A DNA stretch of 50,008 nucleotides from Nodosilinea sp. LEGE 06152 (GCF_015207525.1 NZ_JADEWR010000003.1:123814-173821), one strand, 5' to 3'. Shown: positions 9,184-18,139, counted from the stretch's first letter. Notes: a model not told the origin generated them from the sequence alone. Translations and numbers: made by a program.

Positions 9184-10677
9184 ATGGCTGGAATATGGTC
9201 GTTTCGCGGCAGGTATAGAATCCTGCATATGACGTGGTTCGCGTTCTTCCTATCGTTTGTGGTTTGGTTCAACTTTGCTCCGCTGACTACGGCCATTAAG
9301 GCCGACCTGGGGCTGAGCGATCCGCAAATGCGCACCATCGCCATCTGCAACGTAGCGCTAACGGTGCCCGCCCGCATCATCATTGGCATGGTGCTCGATC
9401 GCTTTGGGCCGCGCATCACCTACTCCTGCCTGCTGATCTATGCGGCGATTCCCTGTCTGGCCTTTGCTATGGCCCAAAACTTTGAGCAGATGGTCTACTC
9501 GCGCCTGGCGCTGAGCATTGTCGGCTGCGGCTTTGTGGTTGGCATTCGCATGGTGGCCGAATGGTTTGACGACAACGAAATTGGCCTGGCCGAAGGCATC
9601 TACGGCGGCTGGGGCAATTTTGGCTCGGCGGGAGCGGCCTTTACCCTGCCCTCAATCGCAGCGGCCCTGGGCTTTTTAAGCGCTGGCCAGGTCAACTGGC
9701 GACTGGCGATCGCCCTCACCGGCCTTGCCGCCGCCTGCTACGGCGTCATCTACTACTTCAGCGTCACCGATACGCCCCCAGGCAAGGTCTACCAGCGACC
9801 CCCCAGCAGTGCGGGCATGGAAGTGACCAGCCAGCGCGACTTCTGGCTTTTGCTGGCCACCAACATTCCCCTGGTGGGAGCCTTGGGGGTGATTGCCTGG
9901 CGCTTGACCAAGGTTGAGTTCATCACGATGCAGACTCTGGCGATTATTGGGGTGTTGCTGGTGGGCCTCTACCTGTTTCAGGCCTACAGCACCTGGCAGG
10001 CCAACAAGCCTCTGATGACGGGCCAGAAGCGCTACGCCCCCGGCGATCGCTACCGCTTTTCGCAAGTTTTTAACCTGGAGATGGCCTACGTGGCCTGCTT
10101 TGGCTCCGAGCTGGCGGTAGTGTCGATGTTGCCCACCTACTTCGAGCGCGGCTTTGGCCTCACCGCCGCCGTCGCTGGTGCAGTAGCGGGCATGTACGCC
10201 TTTATGAACCTGGTGGCGCGTCCGGGCGGCGGGTTGCTCTCCGATAAACTGGGCAGCCGCAAGCTCACCCTGGTGATAACTATCGCGGGCACTGGGTTTG
10301 GCTACCTGCTATTCAGCATGTTTGGCCAGGGCATTCCGATCTTGTTTGTGGTGCTGATGACGATGGTGGCGTCGTTCTTTGTGATGGCCGCCGAGGGAGC
10401 CACCTACGCCATTGTGCCCCTGGTCAAGCCGCGTATTACCGGGCAGATTGCGGGCAATGTGGGGGCCTACGGCAACGTCGGTGCGGTGGTCTACCTGACG
10501 GTGTACAGCCTTTTGCCTCAGGGCGTAGCAGGCGACAAGCTATTCTTTCAAATGCTGGGCTGTGTAGCGCTGATCGTCGCCTTTTTGAATGCCTTCACCC
10601 TAAAGGAAGTCGTCGGATCCCACGCCGAGCAAGGGGTGCAGGTGCCCTCAGCGGTGCCGGTGCGGGGCGATCGCTAG
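9184..10677 (+). CDS. nrtP: NrtP-type nitrate/nitrite permease (MFS, NNP family)
   Basis: About 497 residues with 12 predicted membrane helices. It starts at the ATG at 9184, with GGAG 9 nt upstream. The family signatures are visible: the first helix with FVVWFNFAPL, RIIIGMVLDRFGPR after helix 2, and the glycine-rich nitrate signature GGWGNFGSAGAAFTLP in the first half, with GNVGAYGNVGAVVY in the second. NrtP carries nitrate and nitrite into the cytoplasm. The nitrate and nitrite reductase genes that often accompany it are not next to it here. An extended loop between helices 6 and 7 (about 195-300) is usual for this subfamily. Confidence 0.93.
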   Translation: MAGIWSFRGRYRILHMTWFAFFLSFVVWFNFAPLTTAIKADLGLSDPQMRTIAICNVALTVPARIIIGMVLDRFGPRITYSCLLIYAAIPCLAFAMAQNFEQMVYSRLALSIVGCGFVVGIRMVAEWFDDNEIGLAEGIYGGWGNFGSAGAAFTLPSIAAALGFLSAGQVNWRLAIALTGLAAACYGVIYYFSVTDTPPGKVYQRPPSSAGMEVTSQRDFWLLLATNIPLVGALGVIAWRLTKVEFITMQTLAIIGVLLVGLYLFQAYSTWQANKPLMTGQKRYAPGDRYRFSQVFNLEMAYVACFGSELAVVSMLPTYFERGFGLTAAVAGAVAGMYAFMNLVARPGGGLLSDKLGSRKLTLVITIAGTGFGYLLFSMFGQGIPILFVVLMTMVASFFVMAAEGATYAIVPLVKPRITGQIAGNVGAYGNVGAVVYLTVYSLLPQGVAGDKLFFQMLGCVALIVAFLNAFTLKEVVGSHAEQGVQVPSAVPVRGDR

Positions 10678-10732
10678 GACAGCTCCGTCCCCATCTGCGC
10701 GCTCTAAAACCCTGCGCTAAACCTCGCACCCC

Positions 10733-10760
10733 GTAGGGGCGTAGCATGCTACGCCCCTAC
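10733..10760. repeat. 28-bp perfect palindrome
   Basis: Each half is GTAGGGGCGTAGCA and its complement. It lies between the convergent nrtP and antiporter genes, where it could also act as a transcription stop. It shares the GTAGGG edge with palindromes at 18212, 35957 and 44913. Confidence 0.85.
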
Positions 10761-10808
10761 CCAACCGCCTCCTACCTACTCCTTATGTCAAATACGGCGA
10801 TGGTGCCT

Positions 10809-12431
10809 CTAATGGTGCGCCTCCACGACCACGACTGGCACGGTGCTGATTTCTAATACGGCCTGCGACACTGACCCCACCAACACCTCATCAAGGGAGC
10901 GGTGTCCGCGTTTGCCGATCACAATTTCAGCTACACCGTAGGCTTGGGCGGTACGAACAATTTCTTCAGGTACCGCTCCGACACCCGTGACAAAGCGATA
11001 GCGAATATCTGTCAAAATTTGCCTGGTCTGGTTACGCAGTCGCTCACCCCCTTGGGGGTCATCCACACGAATGACGTGTAGCACGACCACCTCTGCGTCG
11101 CTTCGGCGAGCAAATTCTGCCACCTTAGTTAAAACGTCTACCGCGAGGGGCGAGGTATCCACTGCGGCAAGCAGTCCAATGCGACGCGACGCAGACACCT
11201 TAGTGGGGTCAACCTCGCCCTGCTCCAAAAGCCTGGGCGCAAAGGCGGGAATTGCCCAAGCTCCTATCGGCGCTGTAACGAGGATAGAAAGTGCAGCTAT
11301 AGCAAGAATGGTTTCTCCACCCTCAATGCCTTGTGCTAATGGAATTGCACCAATGGCAGCCTGCACCGTTGCCTTTGCCGAATTGCCCGGCAGCAGAAAC
11401 AGTCGCTCTTTCCACGTCCAGTTGCTCCCCAGAGTAGATAGATACCAGCCGATGCAGCGCCCGACGCAGGTGCCAATGGCTAAGATTACAAGCCCTACTA
11501 GAAAGGTATTGCCGAGCACGCTGAGCTGAATGCTGGCTCCCAGCAGTACAAAGAGAATAATTTCAGCAATTACCCACAGACTATCAAAGCCACCTCGCAG
11601 TCGTCGGGCTAAGGGGGCATCCATTTCAATGAGAAAAAACCCTGTGGCTATGACAGCCAAATAGCCAGAAAAAACTGGAACATCTACGGCTAAAACTACC
11701 AGTAGCAGAGCAAAGCAGGCTGCAACCAGGGCGTCTTGAACCGCGTTTTGTGTCCAGTTTTGCCTAGCTAGCAGCGAAACCAACAGGCGAGCGGCAAGCC
11801 ACCCTAATAAAACTCCTAAACCAATTTGCAGAATGATTTGAAAGGGCAGCAACTGCACCGAATTAAGCGTTAAACCTCCAGGCAAAACCACCCCCGCTGC
11901 CGCGCTTTGGGTCAAAAAGGAAAGCAGCAAACTAAAGACCAGCAAAAGCAAGACATCTGACAGCGCACTTCCGGTCAATATGGCATCAGGAATGCCTTTC
12001 TTGACACCCCATCCCAGGCTTTTTAAGCGCAACATACCGGGCACAATGACGGCTGGAGATTCAGCACCAATGATGCAGCCAAGCAGAAGCCCCGTAGCAA
12101 AGTCAAACCGAAGCAGCCACATGGAGGCAACCGCAATGGCTACCGCCTCACAGGCCGCCGGCAAAAAGCCTAACCGCAGTGCTACGGTGCCCTGCTGGGC
12201 TAGCTTTTCGCGATCGAGCCCCAACCCAGCCTTCATCAGTATCACCATGACGGCTACAGCTCGTAGTGAGTCTGCTGCCCCCAAAACTTCTGGCGCAATT
12301 ATGTTGCTGACATAGGGGCCAAGCACCATGCCGACCAATACCGTGCCAACAAGAGCAGGTACCCGCAGTCGTCGAGCAATTTGCCCGACGAAAAAGCCCA
12401 TCAATAAAATCCAAATAGTGCTTTCTAGCAT
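10809..12431 (-). CDS. Cation/proton antiporter with C-terminal universal stress protein domain
   Basis: A 540-residue protein. Residues 1 to about 390 form a monovalent cation/proton antiporter (CPA) membrane domain with about 12 helices (RLRVPALVGTVLVGMVLGP in helix 2; GCIIGAESPAVIVPGML). Residues about 410-540 are a cytoplasmic UspA-like domain (LLAAVDTSPLAVDVL, VVVLHVIRVDD, and the nucleotide-loop-like GKRGHRSLDEVLVGSVSQAVL). Ion specificity cannot be read from sequence. The leader contains a fluoride riboswitch (12527-12599), which ties the protein to fluoride tolerance: it may export fluoride or rebalance ions and pH during fluoride stress. Confidence 0.9.
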   Translation of the reverse strand: MLESTIWILLMGFFVGQIARRLRVPALVGTVLVGMVLGPYVSNIIAPEVLGAADSLRAVAVMVILMKAGLGLDREKLAQQGTVALRLGFLPAACEAVAIAVASMWLLRFDFATGLLLGCIIGAESPAVIVPGMLRLKSLGWGVKKGIPDAILTGSALSDVLLLLVFSLLLSFLTQSAAAGVVLPGGLTLNSVQLLPFQIILQIGLGVLLGWLAARLLVSLLARQNWTQNAVQDALVAACFALLLVVLAVDVPVFSGYLAVIATGFFLIEMDAPLARRLRGGFDSLWVIAEIILFVLLGASIQLSVLGNTFLVGLVILAIGTCVGRCIGWYLSTLGSNWTWKERLFLLPGNSAKATVQAAIGAIPLAQGIEGGETILAIAALSILVTAPIGAWAIPAFAPRLLEQGEVDPTKVSASRRIGLLAAVDTSPLAVDVLTKVAEFARRSDAEVVVLHVIRVDDPQGGERLRNQTRQILTDIRYRFVTGVGAVPEEIVRTAQAYGVAEIVIGKRGHRSLDEVLVGSVSQAVLEISTVPVVVVEAHH

Positions 12432-12499
12432 GTCGCCACGTCGAAACTAAATCGGAATACAACGTGACTTGCAGCGGAAAGATTGATTAAGGCCACAAC

Positions 12500-12600
12500 C
12501 CTACCTTTCCGCCCCAAGTCGGAAGAGGTAGGAGCCATCAGCCTGATACAGGTTCAAACTATTGAACCGTGCTCAGCGGTTTCGGCGAGCTCCATCGCCA
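12500..12600 (-). promoter_or_regulatory. Fluoride (crcB) riboswitch upstream of the antiporter
   Basis: On the minus strand the order matches the crcB-motif aptamer: stem P1 with loop GGCGATGGAGCTCGCC (12599-12584), then GAAACCGC, a long P3 hairpin including GGTTCAA-TAGT-TTGAACC (12568-12551), then the conserved 3' element GCTGATGGCTCCTACC (12542-12527). The loop bases GGAGC (12593-12589) can pair with GCTCC (12535-12531) as the known pseudoknot. A further stem (12532-12500, CCTACCT..TTCCG with CGGAA..AGGTAGG) overlaps the end of the aptamer and would compete with it, a likely expression platform. It ends about 70 nt before the antiporter ATG. Confidence 0.85.
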
Positions 12601-13061
12601 TCGTTGCTTTCTTATACCATTATTATCCCAACACAAGGAAGCATCTGACCGTGCATCATGTTTTTACCCGATTTGGGGGGGCATTAAGAGACTAACTACC
12701 GATCAGACTGCGTTTCCCCCATTTTATCGGGAAGCGAAACCCAACACCCGCAAGCCAAGCCCTCAGCTTGCTACTTGCAAGTATTTTTAATCAAATTCAA
12801 CTTCGCGGTTGGGCTTTACCAGCGCTCTACTCAACCCATGGCTCATAACTATAGCCTTTTCAAAAGCGGCAAAATCGTGCTGTAAATTCAAATTAGAGGC
12901 AACAAAAAGTTTTTGTCTATACATTGACATAAAAGGCTACAGACCCGCCTCACTTGAGAAGCCAGATAACGTTCTTGCTCATCGAACACAGGTAGCTTTG
13001 TATTCTATACAGAGGCTTAGACTTCGTCCAGTGCAGCAGGATTTTTATACGGCGGTTTAAG
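12601..13061. other. Gene-free region
   Basis: About 460 bp, AT-richer than the genes around it. The minus-strand promoter for the riboswitch and antiporter should lie near 12610-12650 (a GGTATAAG box is visible on the minus strand around 12612-12620). No coding region is supported. Confidence 0.4.
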
Positions 13062-14177
13062 TCACCTTTCTAATTTCAAGCAAGAGGTACTAAATGCTCG
13101 AATGATTTCTGAAAACTGTTGATTGCGCTCCATGAATGCCATGTGCCCTCCTGGTGACAGTACGCTCAGTTCTGCTTGAGGGATTTCCGCGGTCATACGT
13201 TTGCTGGCAAATGGTCGTGTAGCAATATCGGACTTACCTACAATCACTAATGTGGGAACAGTGATTGCAGATAATGTTACTGTCTCGTCAAACTTAAACA
13301 TCGCTAGAACTCCTCGCGCTAAAACTCCTGGCAACGCCTTGATGCCAATTAAAGTAGAAAAATTAAGCTGTCCCCGAGTTTCTGTGCCTCTGAAGCCAGA
13401 AAGTTTAGTTGTAAGCAACGTTGAACCATTCAAATAACTTAACCAGCTTATAACCCACAGCAGAGGAGAGAGAGCGATCGCCAGGTAAAGCAGCGGCTCT
13501 AACAAGGGTTTTTGCAGTGCCAGCAATAGTTTATTAAAAGTAGTGGTTTTGAGCGGATTAGTATACGTCCCATCGACAAGGATTAAGCCAGCGACCTGCT
13601 GCTCTAGACGTTTTGGAAACAAGCGGCAGAAGGTTAACAGGATCATAGATCCCATACTGTGCCCCACTAAAATGGCAGGTTGATCGTTTACCAGAGCCAG
13701 CACCGCCTCCAGGTCACGGGCATACTTCTCTAGGGAATAGTCCCGGTTATTAGGTTTTGGAGATTTTCCTAAACCAGGTAGATCCCAAACAATCACGCGA
13801 AACTGATCTGTGAGCTGCTTTTTAGCGTAATACCAGACTGTGCTATCTGGTCCCCAACCATGCGTCAGGATCAGCGTTGGAGCGCGATCGGGTCCGTAAA
13901 ATTCAACTTGGATTTCGCTACCATCCGGTCGAACTAAACGTTGAACCCGGTCGCTGCGAAGGGGTGTGGGTTCATCTCGTCCAGGGCGATGGAGCAGCAA
14001 AATGGGTAGAAAGCCCAAAAACGACCACAGCAATAGTCCTATGCCTAAATATAACCATCGATCGCTGACCAAATCACCTTCGTACCATCGATAGAGTAGG
14101 TAAGGGCCACCTCCAACAAGGGCAACTGTCGCCAGATTGGACAGCAAACGCAGCAAAAAATCGAGGGGCATGAACAT
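13062..14177 (-). CDS. Membrane-anchored alpha/beta hydrolase
   Basis: About 371 residues from the ATG at 14177, which has GGAAAGG 12 nt upstream (a TTG at 14198 is the longer alternative). Two N-terminal membrane helices (to about residue 65) precede an alpha/beta-hydrolase fold: oxyanion loop LILTHGWGPDS, nucleophile elbow LVGHSMGSM, acid in VIVGKSDIATRP and His in SPGGHMAFME. All triad members are present. The substrate is unknown (ester or lipid hydrolase family). The gene is less GC-rich than its neighbours. Confidence 0.85.
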   Translation of the reverse strand: MFMPLDFLLRLLSNLATVALVGGGPYLLYRWYEGDLVSDRWLYLGIGLLLWSFLGFLPILLLHRPGRDEPTPLRSDRVQRLVRPDGSEIQVEFYGPDRAPTLILTHGWGPDSTVWYYAKKQLTDQFRVIVWDLPGLGKSPKPNNRDYSLEKYARDLEAVLALVNDQPAILVGHSMGSMILLTFCRLFPKRLEQQVAGLILVDGTYTNPLKTTTFNKLLLALQKPLLEPLLYLAIALSPLLWVISWLSYLNGSTLLTTKLSGFRGTETRGQLNFSTLIGIKALPGVLARGVLAMFKFDETVTLSAITVPTLVIVGKSDIATRPFASKRMTAEIPQAELSVLSPGGHMAFMERNQQFSEIIRAFSTSCLKLER

Positions 14178-14878
14178 CGTGCGTTTTAACCTTTCCAAAT
14201 CAGCAAATTAACCTTAGCTAAGATTAAAGAGAAGCTCGAAATAGGCGCAACCCTCTGTGGTTAGAGTGAAGCTTTTTTAGAATGAACATTGCCTGGGTCG
14301 TTGAGCCAAGATTTGAGCATTGGTATTGTTTCAACGCTGCATGAGATACAACACCTGACCCAATACCCGAGCGCTAAACCCCAACAAGGTGCGGCATGTG
14401 CTCTTTGGTAGTTTGGCAGGGGTAGTTTGGCAGGCATCGTTCGCGAAGCGTCTCCGTTTTGGAGACTCGCACCATCAAAGTTCTTCACACCTTCGGCCAC
14501 GCCGACCCCAACGACCTGGTTGACTAACACAACTTTGGAAAGCATTGATATTCCGCAAGCTGGGTGGCGCGACAGCAGAACCCAACAGGCCCCAGATGAT
14601 TGGCCAGTTTTGGGTTCCACTGCGTTTCACCTTACCTGCATTGGAAATGTGTCAGGCAGTCAGCCCAACGCCTGGAGCGATCCCATTCCCGTGCCGCCCG
14701 GTGGCATCGAGCTGGGGTACCTTAGCGAGCCCCAACAGGGATGGCAATTCTCACCAAGACTGTACTGATTGAGTATTGGTTGAGTAAGTCTCTTTACGAT
14801 AGGTACCTCCTTTGCCTATAGCCTGGTTTAGGCAACAGAAACCCGGTGCCTTATCGCTTCTATTTGTAATCTGCGCCC
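14178..14878. other. Gene-free region with a tandem duplication and a hairpin
   Basis: About 700 bp without a convincing gene. It holds a perfect 14-bp tandem duplication (GGTAGTTTGGCAGG at 14407-14420 and 14421-14434) and a hairpin at 14441-14470 (GTCTCC-GTTTT-GGAGAC flanked by GCGA/TCGC), a type of interspersed palindrome common in cyanobacteria. An open frame at 14427-14768 could be a gene remnant (segment PQAGWRDSRTQQAPDDWPVL) but I do not recognise it. Confidence 0.45.
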
Positions 14879-15046
14879 TGCGATCGCTAAACACAAGCCG
14901 CTGATCGCTAAGCATGCACCGCTGTTTGGCAAACTGGCACAGCTGTTTAACGTGTTGCCCCTGCTGATCGTTGAACACAGGCCGCTGATCGTTAAACTGG
15001 CACACCTGTTTGGCATTGCAGGCCCACAGATTGGCATTGCGGTGGG
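14879..15046. repeat. Degenerate 21-bp tandem repeat, eight units
   Basis: Units start at 14879, 14900, 14921, 14942, 14963, 14984, 15005 and 15026. Examples: GCTGATCGTTGAACACAGGC(C) and GCTGATCGTTAAACTGGCAC(A). Because 21 is a multiple of three, one forward frame stays open (about 14832-15092) and would read as heptapeptides (LIAKHAP, LFGKLAQ, LIVEHRP, LIVKLAH). That frame has no ATG or ribosome site, so it is not called as a gene. Confidence 0.85.
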
Positions 15047-15256
15047 CCAGCGAAAGATATTTTGCTGTGCACTGGTATTTTGCCTGGCTATTTGACCTAC
15101 GTTCACCGCCGACTCGTTCGCCGCAGCTAGCAGCGGCAACCCTAGCGCCCGGCTCAGTTTGCCAGGGCAACCCCGGCGGCCAGCCAACGGTTCATACAAT
15201 TTCCAGAGAGTTGTGGGAGAAAATGCAGGCGTACGCTCTTTTCCCTGTGCTGCCCT

Positions 15257-16936
15257 ATGCTGCTCCGCCACCGATCGCTGAGGCTATTCTTCACCATGGC
15301 CCTGGGTGTAGGGGTAGCGCTAGCCACGGCTGTGCCGCTGCGGGCCGCAGAAACTCTAGCGCTAGATTTTGGCCCCTTTAGCCGCTCAATACCTACCGAG
15401 TCGTTGGTCACCTTTGCCGAAACCGGCACCGTTGACCGCCAGCTGGCCCCCTTTTTGCGGCGGCTCAACCCGGCCCAGCAGCAGGGGCTACGCACTGCCC
15501 TGACCCGCAGCCGAGCGGTGGATGTGGTGCCGATTTCGCAGTGGTTTAACAGCCCAATGGGCGATCGCAGCCTGCAATTTTTGGGCCAGCTGGCCCAGAC
15601 CGAGGCCGGGCTCAACGGTCGTCAGGCGCTGCGAGCGGCGATCGTGGCGGCGGTGGCTGAGGATGGCGACATTTCGCTGCTCGATATTGTGCGTCACTTT
15701 CCTACCCGCAGTCTGCGGCTGGATATTGATCAGGGTATGACCGTCGCTCGTCAGGTGCGGGCCGAGGTAGCGGCTACCCGCACAATTGTAGGGGCCATCC
15801 AACAGCAGTCTGAAGCTGATGCCGCTCAGCCCCCGGTGCTCGACCTGTCCAGCCTGCCCGACCTCACCCAGCCCGGCCCCTACGGCAGTCGCCGGGTGTC
15901 TCTTACTCTGGCCGACGCCAACCGCGGCCGCACCTACGCCGCCGACGTGTTTTTGCCCCAAAAGTTGGCGGCTGTGCCCGGTCCCATTCCCGTGATTGTG
16001 ATCTCCCACGGGCTGGGCGACAGCCGCACCACCTTTTTTGATCTGGCCACCCACGCCGCCTCTCACGGGTTTGCGGTGGCGCTGCCCGAGCACGTGGGCA
16101 GCAACAGCACCCAAAAGAATGCTATGCTCACCGGGCTCGATCGCGAAACCTTCAAGGCCCGCGACTTTCTAGACCGTCCTTTGGATGTGAGTTTTTTGCT
16201 CGATGAGCTAGAGCGGCTCAATGCCAGCACCTTTGAAAATCGGCTCAATGTTGGGCGGGTGGCGGTGGTGGGCCACTCCTTTGGCGGCTATACGGCCCTG
16301 GCCCTGGGTGGTGCCAGCATTGACTTTGAACGACTGGCCCAGCGCTGCGACCCTGCCGCCAACCTGCTGCTCGATGCCGCCATGGTGCTGGAGTGCCGCG
16401 CCCTGGAGCTGCGAGCCGATACAGCGGTGATGGCTCGCTTTGCCCAGGGCACCAGGGACGATCGCGTTCAGCTCATCATGGCCTTTGCCACCGTGTCTAA
16501 CCTGTTTGGCCCTCGGGGTATGGCGGGGGTAGCAGTGCCGGTAATGCTGTTTGGCGGCGAGGTCGACCTGCTGGCTCCGGTGGTGCCGCAGCAGGTGGTC
16601 GCCTTTAGCTGGTTGCAGGGCCGCGATCGCTACCTGTATCTGGGCGAAAATACCTCCCACGGCCCCGACTTTACCAAGCTGGCCACCCGCTTTTTGTACC
16701 TTGACGACGCCTTTGAGCAGGGCATTGACGAGGCGCTCGCCTCGACCCGTGGGGTCAACCAGTCGCTGGTGGTGGCTTTTAGCCAGGTGTACCTGGCCGA
16801 GCAACAGGCCTACCGTCCCTTTTTGCGATCGCACTACGTTGAGGCGGCCAGCGCCGAGCCCTTTCGGCTGCACCTGGTGCGCGAGCTGCCACCTGCGGTG
16901 GTCAAGCAGCTATCGGGGCTACCCGGCCTGGAATAA
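15257..16936 (+). CDS. DUF1400 alpha/beta hydrolase
   Basis: A 559-residue exported enzyme. Signal peptide (FFTMALGVGVALATAVPLRAAE), then the cyanobacterial DUF1400 domain (about 30-170; LALDFGPFSRSIPTESLVTFAETG), then an alpha/beta-hydrolase fold: PVIVISHGLGDSR, nucleophile elbow VAVVGHSFGGYTALALGG, acid in FGGEVDLLAP and His in NTSHGPDF. Similar proteins resemble platelet-activating-factor acetylhydrolase and dienelactone hydrolase; the substrate is unknown. No good Shine-Dalgarno sequence precedes the ATG at 15257; the signal peptide supports that start. Confidence 0.88.
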   Translation: MLLRHRSLRLFFTMALGVGVALATAVPLRAAETLALDFGPFSRSIPTESLVTFAETGTVDRQLAPFLRRLNPAQQQGLRTALTRSRAVDVVPISQWFNSPMGDRSLQFLGQLAQTEAGLNGRQALRAAIVAAVAEDGDISLLDIVRHFPTRSLRLDIDQGMTVARQVRAEVAATRTIVGAIQQQSEADAAQPPVLDLSSLPDLTQPGPYGSRRVSLTLADANRGRTYAADVFLPQKLAAVPGPIPVIVISHGLGDSRTTFFDLATHAASHGFAVALPEHVGSNSTQKNAMLTGLDRETFKARDFLDRPLDVSFLLDELERLNASTFENRLNVGRVAVVGHSFGGYTALALGGASIDFERLAQRCDPAANLLLDAAMVLECRALELRADTAVMARFAQGTRDDRVQLIMAFATVSNLFGPRGMAGVAVPVMLFGGEVDLLAPVVPQQVVAFSWLQGRDRYLYLGENTSHGPDFTKLATRFLYLDDAFEQGIDEALASTRGVNQSLVVAFSQVYLAEQQAYRPFLRSHYVEAASAEPFRLHLVRELPPAVVKQLSGLPGLE

Positions 16937-16965
16937 TAAAAGGTGCCCCTTTTTTTGGCCAACCT

Positions 16966-17961
16966 ATGACCGCCCCTACCGTAGAAACAGCACTGCCCCT
17001 CACCCTGCCCGAGATGGGCTGTGGCACCTGGGCCTGGGGCAACCAGCTGCTGTGGGGCTACGACCAGCGCATGGATGCCGACCTGCAGCAGGTGTTTAAC
17101 CACTGCCTCAGCCACGGGGTGACGCTGTTTGACAGCGGCGACTCCTACGGCACCGGGCGACTGAACGGGCGCAGCGAAATCCTGCTGGGGCAGTTTGCCA
17201 AAGATTATCAGGGGCCGCAGCGAGAATCCCTTTGTCTGGCTACCAAGCTAGCCGCCTACCCCTGGCGGCTAACCCCTGGATCGGTGGTAAAGGCTGGCGC
17301 TGCCTCAGTCCAGCGATTGGGTCGCCCCATCGATCTTGTGCAGATGCACTGGTCAACGGCTAACTACCTGCCCTGGCAGGAAGCGCCTTTTCTCGACGGG
17401 CTGATGGATCTCGTAGAGCAGGGCCAGGCGCGAGCCATTGGTCTGTCGAACTTTGGCCCCCGGAGGCTGAAGCTGGCCCACCAGCGGTTTCAGGAGCGGG
17501 GGCTGACCATCGCCACCCTGCAGGTGCAGTACTCGCTGCTGTCAACCTATCCGGTAACCGAGCTGGGCCTGAAGGATCTCTGCGACGAGCTGGGCATTCG
17601 GCTGATTGCCTACAGCCCCCTGGCCCTGGGGCTGCTGACGGGTAAATACTCAGCTCCGGGGCCATACCCGCCGGGAGTTCGGGGCTTATTGTTTCGCCAG
17701 CTGCTGCCAAAGATTCAGCCGCTGCTGGATACGGTGGCGGCGATCGCGGCCCAGCGCCAAAAAACCTCGGCCCAGGTTGCCCTGAACTGGTGTCTTTGCA
17801 AAGGCACCATTCCCATTCCCGGTGCTAAAACCCTGGCCCAGGCCGAGCAAAACCTGGGCGCTTTGGGCTGGCGGCTCGATGCAGGCGAGGTGGACGACCT
17901 CGATCGGGCGGCTCGGGGCAGCGATCGCCAAATGGTGCAAAACATTTTTCAGTCGCGTTAG
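16966..17961 (+). CDS. Aldo/keto reductase
   Basis: A 331-residue NADPH-dependent oxidoreductase. Family motifs: MGCGTWAWGNQ near the start, LFDSGDSYGTGRLNGRSE (catalytic Asp/Tyr region), ATKLAAYPWR (Lys), VQMHWS (His), IGLSNFGPRRL, VQYSLLS, IAYSPLALGLLTGKY, and IPIPGAKTLAQAEQNLGAL (cofactor phosphate loop). It starts 29 nt after the hydrolase stop, so an operon is likely. Substrate unknown. Confidence 0.93.
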   Translation: MTAPTVETALPLTLPEMGCGTWAWGNQLLWGYDQRMDADLQQVFNHCLSHGVTLFDSGDSYGTGRLNGRSEILLGQFAKDYQGPQRESLCLATKLAAYPWRLTPGSVVKAGAASVQRLGRPIDLVQMHWSTANYLPWQEAPFLDGLMDLVEQGQARAIGLSNFGPRRLKLAHQRFQERGLTIATLQVQYSLLSTYPVTELGLKDLCDELGIRLIAYSPLALGLLTGKYSAPGPYPPGVRGLLFRQLLPKIQPLLDTVAAIAAQRQKTSAQVALNWCLCKGTIPIPGAKTLAQAEQNLGALGWRLDAGEVDDLDRAARGSDRQMVQNIFQSR

Positions 17962-18102
17962 CCCAGTTACCCTTTTCAAACTTTCCCTTTCAAACTCTTT
18001 AGAATAGGGCCGAATCCAAAAGCCCCGGTTCAAACGAGGCACCCTGCAGGGGCAAACGACCGTTTACCCCATCTGTGAATGAGTAATCATACCAATCGTC
18101 CA

Positions 18103-18118
18103 TGCCGCTAGCGCGGCA
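18103..18118. repeat. Small perfect hairpin
   Basis: TGCCGC-TAGC-GCGGCA. First of three inverted repeats in the 515-bp gene-free stretch between the aldo/keto reductase and the DUF1328 gene. Confidence 0.5.
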
Positions 18119-18139
18119 CCCCCAACGATAAAAACAGCC

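Noticed and set aside
12527..12600. Thiamine pyrophosphate riboswitch, because of CTGAG and TGAACCTG
   Set aside because: The order and the stems of the thi-box are not met, whereas all conserved elements of the fluoride riboswitch are.
12809..13060. 83-codon plus-strand ORF downstream of the hydrolase gene
   Set aside because: Composition and codon use are like intergenic DNA; no ribosome site.
14427..14768. 113-codon plus-strand ORF as a gene
   Set aside because: Starts inside a repeat/hairpin region without a ribosome site; at most a gene remnant.
14751..15271. Minus-strand ORFs over the 21-bp array as protein genes
   Set aside because: They stay open only because the repeat length is a multiple of three; no ribosome site or family resemblance.
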